From contig JAOAPJ010000181.1 in the NCBI GenBank assembly GCA_025462805.1, forward strand, positions 1-9,532: DNA of 9,532 nucleotides, in the 5' to 3' direction. The notes below the pieces were generated by a model. The model was not told the origin of the DNA and searched no databases. It saw nothing but the letters and a program-made list of their open reading frames with translations. How positions within the stretch are numbered: position 1 is the first letter of the stretch; every line of letters begins with the position of its first letter. Source of the DNA: Acidobacteriaceae bacterium. GTDB taxonomy: Bacteria; Acidobacteriota; Terriglobia; Terriglobales; Acidobacteriaceae. This document shows positions 1 through 5,680 of the stretch, one piece after another. The position numbers were made by a program, and so were the translations under genes.

Positions 1-1193
1 AAGCCAGCGAGCTGCGTATTGTCGATGCGCACCGGACCGGCGATCACCGGGTTCTGCGATGGGCCGGTGATGGAGAGCGAGGTGGTCAGCGTGCCGCCCT
101 GCAGCCGGGAGCCGGCGGGGAGCTGCACGCCGGCCGCGGGAAGGAAGGCCTCGAGATCGTTGATGGGAACGCCCTGGCCGCTGGCGTGCACGTCGAGTGT
201 GGTGGTAGCGCCGTGGGTCTGGTAAGTGCCGGCCAGGTTGAGGACCGCCTTGTCAAAGTTGATGGTGCTGTTGCCTAGGCGGCCGGAGAGTGAGCTTAGG
301 TTCTGGTCCACCGTGAAGTTGACGTGCACGGGGCGCGGAGCGGGTGTGCCAGCAGGGACGAGCTTGAGCTGTGCGGCGTCCATCGTGCCGGTGACGTGAG
401 CCGTCTCGCCGTTCGACGAGACGTTGGCGTTGAGATCGACCAGGCCCGAGATACCGGTAGACGGGGGCACCAGGGAGGCCCCGACCAGATCGGCATGCTT
501 CACCTGGACTTTGGCGTTGAAGGGGGTCTTCGATGCGTCTGCCTGATTGAAGGGACCGCCCTTGCCGGAAACAGAGAAGTTGCCGTTGCCGGGCAGCGAT
601 GCGGAGATCGAGTAGTCGAACGGAGTCGTGAGGCTGAAGTCGGTGATGGTTGCGGCGACGTTCTGGTAGACCGCAGGTTTGGCGGAGTCGCCCTGCTGCG
701 TCACGGAGACCTGGCCATTCGTCACCTCAAGCGAACCGATGGTGAGGTTGGGCATTGCGCTCTGGGTCTCGGCGGAGTTGCCGCGTTTGCTCGCGTTTCC
801 CAGGCTGGCGTAGTTCCAGACATTGGCCTGGTTACGGATCAACTGGATCTGCGGTGTGTCGATGGTGATGCTGCGGATCTGCACCTGCTTGTGGAAGAGC
901 AGCGGCCCAACCTGGATGCCGATGTGTACGGACTGCGCTTTGATGAACGGTTGCTGGCTGAAGGCGGGGTCGTCGGCGATGGCGAGCTGGTCGGCGGTGA
1001 GTGCGCCGGAGAAGAGCGAGAAGCTGAGGTGGCCTAGGGTGACGGAACGGCCGGTTGCGTCCGAGAGCGCCTTTTGGATGCGCGGCCGGTAGTTGTCCGC
1101 GTTGAGCAGGAAGGGAATGGCGATCAGCAGCAGGAGGACGATTCCGGCTGCCACGGCTGCGATGGTGATCCACAAACGGCGGGTGGCCGGCAT
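1..1193 (-). CDS. AsmA family protein (N-terminal part, cut by window edge)
   Basis: Reading the minus strand from the ATG at 1193 gives 397 codons with no stop, continuing past the left edge, so the C-terminus is missing. The start MPATRRLW is followed by one hydrophobic membrane segment at about residues 9-30 and then the AsmA-type N-terminal pattern (NADNYRPRIQKALSDATGR, then VTLGHLSFSLFSG and a LTADQLAIADDPAF-like stretch). The rest is Ser/Thr/Asn-rich with alternating hydrophobic residues, as expected of the long beta-rich periplasmic part of AsmA/TamB-like proteins, which are linked to envelope assembly and lipid transport. The ribosome binding site GGAGAGG (1206-1200) lies 6 bases before the ATG and supports this start. 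The gene diverges from hrcA. Family assignment is by N-terminal pattern and architecture; the exact role is unknown. Confidence 0.85.
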   Translation of the reverse strand, partial: MPATRRLWITIAAVAAGIVLLLLIAIPFLLNADNYRPRIQKALSDATGRSVTLGHLSFSLFSGALTADQLAIADDPAFSQQPFIKAQSVHIGIQVGPLLFHKQVQIRSITIDTPQIQLIRNQANVWNYASLGNASKRGNSAETQSAMPNLTIGSLEVTNGQVSVTQQGDSAKPAVYQNVAATITDFSLTTPFDYSISASLPGNGNFSVSGKGGPFNQADASKTPFNAKVQVKHADLVGASLVPPSTGISGLVDLNANVSSNGETAHVTGTMDAAQLKLVPAGTPAPRPVHVNFTVDQNLSSLSGRLGNSTINFDKAVLNLAGTYQTHGATTTLDVHASGQGVPINDLEAFLPAAGVQLPAGSRLQGGTLTTSLSITGPSQNPVIAGPVRIDNTQLAG

Positions 1194-1300
1194 AGTGATC
1201 CTCTCCAAACAAGGGTGGCAGTGTGATTCAAGAAACCGAGAAGCGGATGCAGGGTTCGTGCAGAAAGAGCATTCCCGTAAAAACGTGCTGCTTCCCGAGC

Positions 1301-1314
1301 AAGAAGCGCTTCTT
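1301..1314. repeat. Perfect 14-bp palindrome AAGAAGCGCTTCTT
   Basis: The sequence equals its own reverse complement over all 14 bases and is followed by the A/T-rich AATATTTA. It lies about 108 bp upstream of the asmA-like ATG and about 190 bp upstream of hrcA. It could be a binding site for a dimeric regulator of the asmA-like gene, or chance. No known operator is recognised. Confidence 0.5.
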
Positions 1315-1422
1315 AATATTTAGGAACCTGTTGATCCGGCTTTGGTTAGCCGCGTACTAACGCTGCGGGCTTCGCAATGCCTCTGCAGTGGCCGGGCGTA
1401 ACGGCGCGGCGCCCCAGTGAAG

Positions 1423-1441
1423 GCAGGTAACCTGCTACGAT
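1423..1441 (+). promoter_or_regulatory. Candidate hrcA promoter (extended -10) overlapped by a palindrome
   Basis: TGC followed by TACGAT (1433-1441) fits an extended -10 element (TGn-TATAAT type). There is no good -35 hexamer at the usual distance, which is typical of extended -10 promoters. The palindrome GCAGGT-A-ACCTGC (1423-1435; 6-bp arms, 1-base centre) overlaps the TG motif, so a protein bound there would block RNA polymerase. The predicted transcript starts near 1448, about 50 bases before the hrcA ATG. Confidence 0.45.
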
Positions 1442-1501
1442 AAATGAGGCGGCATCTATCCGTAAGCAGGCGTGGATGTTCGTCGCGCAAGGGTTAGGGC
1501 G

Positions 1502-2587
1502 ATGACGGCAGAGCTCCGAATCAGTCCGCGGGAGCGGCTGGTCTTGACGGCCATCTTAGAGATGTATATCGCCACGGGCGAACCGGTGGCGTCGCAGGCG
1601 GTAGCCCGCCTGTATGCGGACAAAGAGGGAATGAGTTCGGCGACCATCCGCAATGTGATGGCCACGCTGAGCGAGGTGGGGCTGCTGGAGCAGCCACACA
1701 CCTCGGCCGGCCGCATCCCGACGGCGAAGGCTTTTCGCTTCTATGTAGAGCACCTGGCCGGCGCAGCGAGGGCTGCGACCGGCGCGCATGCGGCGGCGCA
1801 GTTGCCAGCCGACAAGCGCGAGCAAATAGATGCCTGCTTTGCCGGGGTGACCAGCCGGCAGCACTTCCTGGAGCGTACCTCACATGTGCTGGCGCTGATC
1901 TCGAGTGGCGTCGGTATGGCCACGGCTGCCGCCGGGGAGTCAGAGTCGCTGGAGCACATTCACTTCTCCCGCCTCAGCATGCAGCGGGTGCTGGCGGTAG
2001 TGGTGACGCGCGGTGGCACCGTGCTCGATCGTGTTCTGCACCTGGACCGCGATCTGGATCAGGGAGAGCTGGAAGTTGCAGCGAACTTTCTGAACGGCAA
2101 CTTCCGCGGCTGGTCGATCGAGAAGATGCGCGCGGAGATTGCGAGGCGCATGGAACAGGAGCGCAGTGAGTTCGATCGGCTGATGCAGTCCCTGAACGAG
2201 CTGGTGCGCAAGGGGGCGCTCGAAGGTACGCCGCCGCCGCAGGTGATCTTCGTGGAAGGGGTGGCGAACCTGGTGCAGGGGGGGCTGGACCAGGAGAGGC
2301 TACGCGCCCTGCTGGGCGCGCTCGAGACCAAGCAGCGGCTGATCGACCTCTTGAGTGCGTACGTGGACGCGCGGCAGCAAGCAGTGCGCGTCGTGGTGGG
2401 GCTGGAGGATGCTATCCCCGATATGGAGAACATGGTGCTGATTGGCACCGGCACCCGGCTGGGTGAGGAGAGCGTGGGTACCGTGGCGGTGTTGGCGCCT
2501 ACCCGCATTCGCTACAACGAGACGATCCAGGCGGTCTCTTACATCGCGCAGCTCTCGGAACGCGTTCTGAAGACCCCGCGCGGCTGA
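1502..2587 (+). CDS. hrcA: Heat-inducible transcription repressor HrcA
   Basis: HrcA is a dimeric winged-helix repressor of chaperone genes that is kept active by GroEL in studied bacteria. From the ATG at 1502 the product is 361 residues, close to the family's usual 340-360. The N-terminal winged helix (about residues 6-75) carries the family signature SSATIRNVMATLSEVGLLEQ followed by PHTSAGRIPTAKAFRFYV. A central GAF-like region includes the conserved VIFVEGVANLV stretch, and the end (TVAVLAPTRIRYNETIQAVSYIA) matches the typical HrcA C-terminus. A GTG at 1472 would add 10 residues (DVRRARVRA), but AAGGG at 1489-1493, 8 bases ahead of 1502, favours the ATG. It is the first gene of a same-strand cluster with grpE and dnaJ. 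Canonical CIRCE operators are not seen in front of it. Confidence 0.96.
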   Translation: MTAELRISPRERLVLTAILEMYIATGEPVASQAVARLYADKEGMSSATIRNVMATLSEVGLLEQPHTSAGRIPTAKAFRFYVEHLAGAARAATGAHAAAQLPADKREQIDACFAGVTSRQHFLERTSHVLALISSGVGMATAAAGESESLEHIHFSRLSMQRVLAVVVTRGGTVLDRVLHLDRDLDQGELEVAANFLNGNFRGWSIEKMRAEIARRMEQERSEFDRLMQSLNELVRKGALEGTPPPQVIFVEGVANLVQGGLDQERLRALLGALETKQRLIDLLSAYVDARQQAVRVVVGLEDAIPDMENMVLIGTGTRLGEESVGTVAVLAPTRIRYNETIQAVSYIAQLSERVLKTPRG

Positions 2588-2616
2588 CGCTCCGGATCGT
2601 GCAGAGGACGCTCCGG
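2586..2616 (+). repeat. 10-bp direct repeat GACGCTCCGG, 21-bp period
   Basis: Two exact copies at 2586-2595 and 2607-2616; the first overlaps the hrcA stop codon. They are spaced two helical turns apart in the 85-bp hrcA-grpE gap. This may be a tandem binding site or simply a relic of duplication. Confidence 0.4.
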
Positions 2617-2672
2617 CCACGGCGGCGCAACCCGAAACCGAGAACATTTCATTTTTGGACGGAAGAAGAGTT

Positions 2673-3308
2673 ATGGCTATGACTGACAATGCGACTGACG
2701 TGACGACCGAGACACAGACCAATCGTGAGGCGGAGCCTGCTGCACAGACCCCGTCGCAGAGCATGAGCGATCCGGCTCAGGGAGGCGGCGAGGTGCAGGA
2801 GAGCGCGACGGCTGCCACGGCAACCGGTGATCCGGCTGCGGGTTTGCGCGAGAGCTACGAGCAGGTTCGTGGCGAGCGCGACAACCTGTTCGAGCGGCTG
2901 GCCAGGCTGCAGGCGGAGTTCGACAATGCCCGAAAGCGGGAGCAGCGCGAGCGCACGGACTACCGCGCCTTCGCCATCTCGGATGCGGTGGAGCAGTTCC
3001 TTCCCGTGCTGGACAACTTCCGGCTGGCGGTGAACTCGACCGGATCGGCGGAGCAGACGCGCACGGGTATCGAGCTGATCGCGAAGCAGATGGAAGAGGT
3101 TCTCCGCTCGCTGAACGTGACACCGGTGGAAACGGTGGGACAGCCGTTCGATCCCCGGGTGCATGAGGCGCTCGATAGTGTGGAGCGAACCGACCTGCCC
3201 GATCATCAAGTGATCGAAGAGGTGCGCCGCGGCTACCGGATCAAGGACCGGCTGCTACGGCCGGCGCTGGTGCGTATCGCAGTAAACCCTCACCTCTCCG
3301 AAGCGTAA
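2673..3308 (+). CDS. grpE: Nucleotide exchange factor GrpE
   Basis: GrpE releases ADP from DnaK in the cytoplasmic DnaK/DnaJ chaperone cycle. The 211-residue product has a Gln/Glu/Ala-rich, probably disordered N-terminus (about 1-58), a long coiled-coil dimerisation helix (about 60-105: LRESYEQVRGERDNLFERL and RLQAEFDNARKREQRER), and the conserved GrpE core (FLPVLDNFRLAV, then GIELIAKQMEEVL). The C-terminal beta-wing that contacts DnaK includes GQPFDPRVHEAL, VIEEVRRGYRIKDRLLRPALV. The ATG at 2673 has GGAAG (2661-2665) 7 bases upstream. A TTG at 2655 or an ATG at 2679 are alternatives that change only the disordered tail. It lies 85 bp after hrcA and 119 bp before dnaJ, in the same direction. 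Confidence 0.96.
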   Translation: MAMTDNATDVTTETQTNREAEPAAQTPSQSMSDPAQGGGEVQESATAATATGDPAAGLRESYEQVRGERDNLFERLARLQAEFDNARKREQRERTDYRAFAISDAVEQFLPVLDNFRLAVNSTGSAEQTRTGIELIAKQMEEVLRSLNVTPVETVGQPFDPRVHEALDSVERTDLPDHQVIEEVRRGYRIKDRLLRPALVRIAVNPHLSEA

Positions 3309-3347
3309 GAGCGCGGCGTAGCGGTGATGCAAGCGGCGGCGGTGCAA

Positions 3348-3361
3348 CGCGCTGCAGCGCG
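3348..3361. repeat. Perfect 14-bp palindrome CGCGCTGCAGCGCG between grpE and dnaJ
   Basis: Self-complementary over 14 bases in the 119-bp gap. In RNA it could fold as a 5-bp stem (CGCGC/GCGCG) closing a TGCA loop. No U-tract follows, so it is not an intrinsic terminator. It may affect mRNA processing between the two genes or be a protein site; in GC-rich DNA chance is also plausible. Confidence 0.4.
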
Positions 3362-3427
3362 AGGGAGTGAGTTGGCGTCTGACGGGACGAAGAGAGACCT
3401 GCAAGGCAGAGATTGAGTACAGGAAAA

Positions 3428-4552
3428 ATGGCAAACGTGGCACATATTGATTACTACGAAGTTCTGAGCGTTTCGAGAGATTGCGGTGACCCAGAGTTGA
3501 AGACGGCGTATCGCAAGCTGGCGATGCGCTACCACCCCGATCGCAACCCCGACAACCCGGAGGCGGAGGAGCGGTTCAAGCAGGCGAGCGAGGCGTACCA
3601 GGTGCTGAGCGACCCGCAGAAGCGGGCGGCCTACGACCGCTACGGCCACGCTGGTGTGAATGGCGCTGCGGGTGGCGGCGGGTTCCCCGGCGACGTCGAC
3701 CTGGGAGATATCTTTGGCGACTTCTTTGGAGAAATGTTCAATGTCGGCGCCGCACGAAGCGGCCGTGCGTCGCGCGCGCAACGCGGCCGCGACATTCGCT
3801 ACGACCTGACGATCGACTTTGAAGAGGCCGTCTTCGGAAAAGAGACGACGGTCACGATCAAGCGCATGGACGTCTGCGGCGAGTGCCGTGGGTCGGGCAG
3901 TGCGCACGGCAAGGCGGCGAGTACCTGCCAGCAGTGCGGCGGGCGGGGACAGGTTCGTTTCCAGCAGGGCTTCTTCTCCATTGCGCGTACCTGTCCGGTC
4001 TGCAGCGGCACCGGCCAGGTCGTGACCGAGCCATGCCCAACCTGCAGGGGCGAGGCGCGCCTGGAGCGAGAGCACACCATCCAGGTGAAGATTCCCGCGG
4101 GTGTCGAGGATGGCACACGCATCCGCTACCAAGGCGAGGGCGATGCCGGACGCTTCGGCGGCACGAGCGGCGATCTGTATGTCGTGCTCGCGGTGCGGCC
4201 GCACGCGTACTTCGAGCGCGAGGGACACGATCTGCACTGCGCGGTGATGATCTCGTTTCCGCAGGCGGCGCTGGGTGCGGAGATTGCCATTCAGACGCTC
4301 GAGGGAGAGACGACGCTGAAGGTGCCTGAGGGCACGCAGAGCGGCAGGGAGTTCCGGCTGCGGGCGAAAGGTGTTCCTTACCTGAACGAGCGCGGGCGTG
4401 GCGACCTGATCGTGCAGGTGGTGGTGGAGACGCCCAAGAAGCTGAGCAAGGCGCAGCGTGAGGCGATCCAATCCTTGGGTGACACACTCAAGGTGGACAA
4501 CCGGGCGACGTCGCGGACGCTGCTCGACAAGATGAAGGACCTCTTCAGTTAG
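3428..4552 (+). CDS. dnaJ: Chaperone protein DnaJ (type I Hsp40)
   Basis: DnaJ delivers unfolded substrates to DnaK and stimulates its ATPase. From the ATG at 3428 the product is 374 residues, normal for type I DnaJ. It has a J domain (about 8-73) with the HPD motif at 36-38, a Gly/Phe-rich linker (about 79-105, GGGGFPGDVDLGDIFGDFFG), a zinc region with four Cys pairs (CGEC 150-153, CQQC 167-170, CPVC 189-192, CPTC 203-206), and the C-terminal substrate-binding domains. In the fourth zinc repeat the last Gly of CxxCxGxG is Ala (CPTCRGEA); all eight cysteines are kept. AGGA (3421-3424) lies only 3 bases before the ATG. A TTG at 3413 with AAGG 6 bases upstream is an alternative start adding 5 residues. 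The gene closes the hrcA-grpE-dnaJ cluster and ends at a clear terminator. Confidence 0.96.
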   Translation: MANVAHIDYYEVLSVSRDCGDPELKTAYRKLAMRYHPDRNPDNPEAEERFKQASEAYQVLSDPQKRAAYDRYGHAGVNGAAGGGGFPGDVDLGDIFGDFFGEMFNVGAARSGRASRAQRGRDIRYDLTIDFEEAVFGKETTVTIKRMDVCGECRGSGSAHGKAASTCQQCGGRGQVRFQQGFFSIARTCPVCSGTGQVVTEPCPTCRGEARLEREHTIQVKIPAGVEDGTRIRYQGEGDAGRFGGTSGDLYVVLAVRPHAYFEREGHDLHCAVMISFPQAALGAEIAIQTLEGETTLKVPEGTQSGREFRLRAKGVPYLNERGRGDLIVQVVVETPKKLSKAQREAIQSLGDTLKVDNRATSRTLLDKMKDLFS

Positions 4553-4577
4553 CCCTTACCAGCAAGGAACAATACTG

Positions 4578-4609
4578 CGGCCTTCCCTGATGGGAGGGCC
4601 GTTCTGTTT
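4578..4609 (+). terminator. Intrinsic terminator after dnaJ
   Basis: A 10-bp stem (CGGCCTTCCC 4578-4587 with GGGAGGGCCG 4592-4601, one G-U pair) closes a TGAT loop and is followed by TTCTGTTT. It sits 25 bases after the dnaJ stop codon. The stop codon of the convergent rsmE (4608-4610) overlaps the T-rich tail, so the hairpin may also limit read-through from rsmE, although no good T-tract follows on that strand. Confidence 0.85.
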
Positions 4610-5363
4610 ATGGCAGCGCGCGCGCCGCTGGTGAGGGATCGCCGGCGTCTTCGGCTGCGAGCACGATCGAGAGTGCGGCGATGGCTGCCGTCTCGACCCG
4701 CAGGATGCGCGGTCCCAGGGAGGCACTCTGCCATCCGCCAGCCATGAAGGCAGCAATCTCGGCCGGAGTCCATCCACCCTCCGGACCGATGGCGAGCGCG
4801 AGGTCCGCCGGGGCAGCGGATCCGGCCTGAATAATTCGTAACAGTGGATGCTTCTCTTCTGTTTCGGAGAGCAGGATGCGGCGCTCAGGAGGCTTTTCCG
4901 CCAGGGCCTGTGGTAGCCGAAGAGGGTCCGCGATCTCCGGCAGGTCGCTGCGCCGGGACTGCTTAGCTGCCTCCAAGGCGATGCGGCGCCAGCGGTCGAC
5001 GCGTTTGCCGGCAGCCTGGGCCAGGTGCTTCTCGGTCCGCTCCGCCATAACAGGGAGGATCCGGCCGCAGCCGAGCTCGACAGCTTTCTCGATGGCCCAC
5101 TCCATGCGATCGAACTTGAAGACGCTGAGCAGCAGCGTGACCGGCAGTGCCGCGGCGGCGGCAAGCTCCTCGAGCAATTCGAATACCACGGAATCACGAC
5201 TCACGGAGGTGATGCGCGCCAACCAGGCGTGGCTGCCGGCGACAACATCGAACTCCATGCCAGGCTGCGCGCGCAACACGCGGCTGAGGTGTTGAGCCTG
5301 CTCGCCCTCGAGGGTGGCAGTGCTGCCGGTCCAACGATCGGCGATCCAGCGGCGACGCGTCAT
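4608..5363 (-). CDS. rsmE: 16S rRNA (uracil(1498)-N(3))-methyltransferase
   Basis: RsmE methylates N3 of U1498 of 16S rRNA on the 30S subunit, using S-adenosylmethionine. The 251-residue product matches family length. The N-terminal PUA-like domain begins MTRRRWIADRW and contains the EGEQAQHLSRVLRAQPG stretch. The SPOUT methyltransferase domain has KAVELG, RWRRIALEAAKQSRRSDLPEI, and the trefoil-knot SAM site GPEGG (193-197) with SLGPRILRVETA (215-226). The ATG at 5363 is the first usable start after the upstream region; no AGGAGG-like sequence precedes it, while TACAGT (5375-5370) lies where a -10 element would sit for a leaderless transcript. In Firmicutes rsmE often follows dnaJ and prmA in one operon; here it is convergent with dnaJ and prmA is absent. 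Confidence 0.93.
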   Translation of the reverse strand: MTRRRWIADRWTGSTATLEGEQAQHLSRVLRAQPGMEFDVVAGSHAWLARITSVSRDSVVFELLEELAAAAALPVTLLLSVFKFDRMEWAIEKAVELGCGRILPVMAERTEKHLAQAAGKRVDRWRRIALEAAKQSRRSDLPEIADPLRLPQALAEKPPERRILLSETEEKHPLLRIIQAGSAAPADLALAIGPEGGWTPAEIAAFMAGGWQSASLGPRILRVETAAIAALSIVLAAEDAGDPSPAARALP

Positions 5364-5410
5364 GAGGAGACTGTATCGCGTGACGCGGATGCAACGGAGT
5401 GTGGCGTAAA

Positions 5411-5450
5411 AACACCTCGGGGGACGCTTGCCTGCGTCCCCCGAGGTGTT
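5411..5450 (-). terminator. Strong intrinsic terminator of the small peptide gene
   Basis: The arms AACACCTCGGGGGACGC (5411-5427) and GCGTCCCCCGAGGTGTT (5434-5450) pair perfectly over 17 bp around a 6-base loop. On the minus strand the hairpin is followed directly by TTTACGCC, so with the two terminal T of the arm there is a run of five U. It starts 21 bases after the stop codon of the 22-codon gene and separates it from rsmE on the same strand. Confidence 0.88.
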
Positions 5451-5471
5451 GTCTTGTTTAGGTTGACTTGC

Positions 5472-5540
5472 TTACTTCTTCTTCGCTGCCTTCTTTGCCG
5501 CCTTCTTGGCCGGCTTCTTGGCTGCCTTCTTCGTTGCCAT
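5472..5540 (-). CDS. 22-residue lysine/alanine-rich basic peptide (histone H1-tail-like)
   Basis: The minus strand from the ATG at 5540 encodes 22 residues: MATKK followed by four-residue AAKK-type steps (one PAKK) and ending KKK, stop TAA. Eleven residues are Lys, eight are Ala, with one Pro, one Thr and no acidic residue. All Lys codons are AAG, while Ala codons vary (GCA, GCC, GCG), which suggests that the protein, not just a DNA repeat, is kept. AAGGGAG (5557-5551) lies 10 bases before the ATG. An in-frame TAA at 5582-5580 excludes a longer ATG-started form. The gene has its own promoter, a 5' hairpin and a terminator. The composition resembles the C-terminal tails of eukaryotic H1 and bacterial H1-like nucleoid proteins, so nucleic-acid binding is inferred. 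It could also be a membrane-active peptide, or the transcript could act mainly as RNA. Confidence 0.72.
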   Translation of the reverse strand: MATKKAAKKPAKKAAKKAAKKK

Positions 5541-5560
5541 GGTGTCTATTCTCCCTTGTG

Positions 5561-5579
5561 CTGCAACGAGTTGTTGCAG
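5561..5579 (-). promoter_or_regulatory. 5'-UTR stem-loop or operator of the small peptide gene
   Basis: CTGCAAC (5561-5567) and GTTGCAG (5573-5579) form a perfect 7-bp inverted repeat around 5 bases. With a transcript start predicted near 5581-5583, this stem would sit within a few bases of the mRNA 5' end, where stem-loops protect transcripts from 5'-end-dependent decay. As DNA it could instead be an operator just downstream of the start site. Confidence 0.55.
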
Positions 5580-5587
5580 TTACGGAA

Positions 5588-5634
5588 TGTATAGAGTGGG
5601 CGAATTGGAGTGTCAAGAAAAAAATGGGATTTTT
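5588..5634 (-). promoter_or_regulatory. Sigma-70-type promoter of the small peptide gene, with A/T-rich upstream element
   Basis: On the minus strand a perfect -35 TTGACA (5616-5611) is separated by 17 bases from the -10 TATACA (5593-5588). Immediately upstream of the -35, 5634-5618 reads AAAAATCCCATTTTTTT, an A-tract/T-tract arrangement like an UP element that binds the RNA polymerase alpha subunit. It is the best promoter in the window. Predicted start near 5581-5583, giving a 5' UTR of about 41 bases. Confidence 0.8.
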
Positions 5635-5653
5635 ACGCGCTTCTCTTGCGCGT
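5635..5653 (-). terminator. Weak candidate terminator after the CPBP gene
   Basis: On the minus strand ACGCGC and GCGCGT pair over 6 bp around a 7-base loop, 27 bases after the CPBP stop codon. The next bases are AAAAATCCC and then a run of seven T. The gap between stem and T-run makes this a poor intrinsic terminator, and the T-run may instead belong to the downstream promoter. Confidence 0.35.
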
Positions 5654-5680
5654 GAGTTCGCGAATGGTGGTCTTCTGCAA

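Larger units (their letters stand above)
1194..1501. other. Divergent intergenic region between the asmA-like gene and hrcA
   Basis: About 300 bases without a convincing gene. It holds the asmA-like ribosome binding site at its left end, a perfect 14-bp palindrome at 1301-1314, a weak 5-bp inverted repeat (GTTAG/CTAAC, 1345-1361), a 13-base palindrome at 1423-1435 and an extended -10 promoter for hrcA at 1433-1441. The CIRCE operator consensus (TTAGCACTC, 9 bases, GAGTGCTAA) is not present. No clear -35/-10 pair was found for the asmA-like gene. Confidence 0.7.

Noticed and set aside
324..1037. Long plus-strand open frame opposite the asmA-like gene
   Set aside because: It is antisense to a better-supported coding frame, has Arg/Gly/Val-rich composition without family motifs, and the minus-strand frame has a good start signal and recognisable N-terminus.
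1345..1361. GTTAG-N7-CTAAC as a CIRCE half-match
   Set aside because: The TTAG/CTAA edges recall CIRCE, but the GCACTC/GAGTGC parts and the 9-base spacer are missing, so it is only a short inverted repeat.
3290..4471. 393-codon minus-strand open frame antisense to dnaJ
   Set aside because: It mirrors the GC-rich codon pattern of dnaJ, is Arg/Leu/Ala/His-rich with no motifs, and overlaps a gene with every type I DnaJ domain.
5364..5680. CRISPR array or mobile element remnant, prompted by the repetitive and hairpin-rich stretch
   Set aside because: The repetition is the AAKK coding pattern and the inverted repeats are single regulatory hairpins; there are no spaced identical repeats, transposase fragments or target-site duplications.
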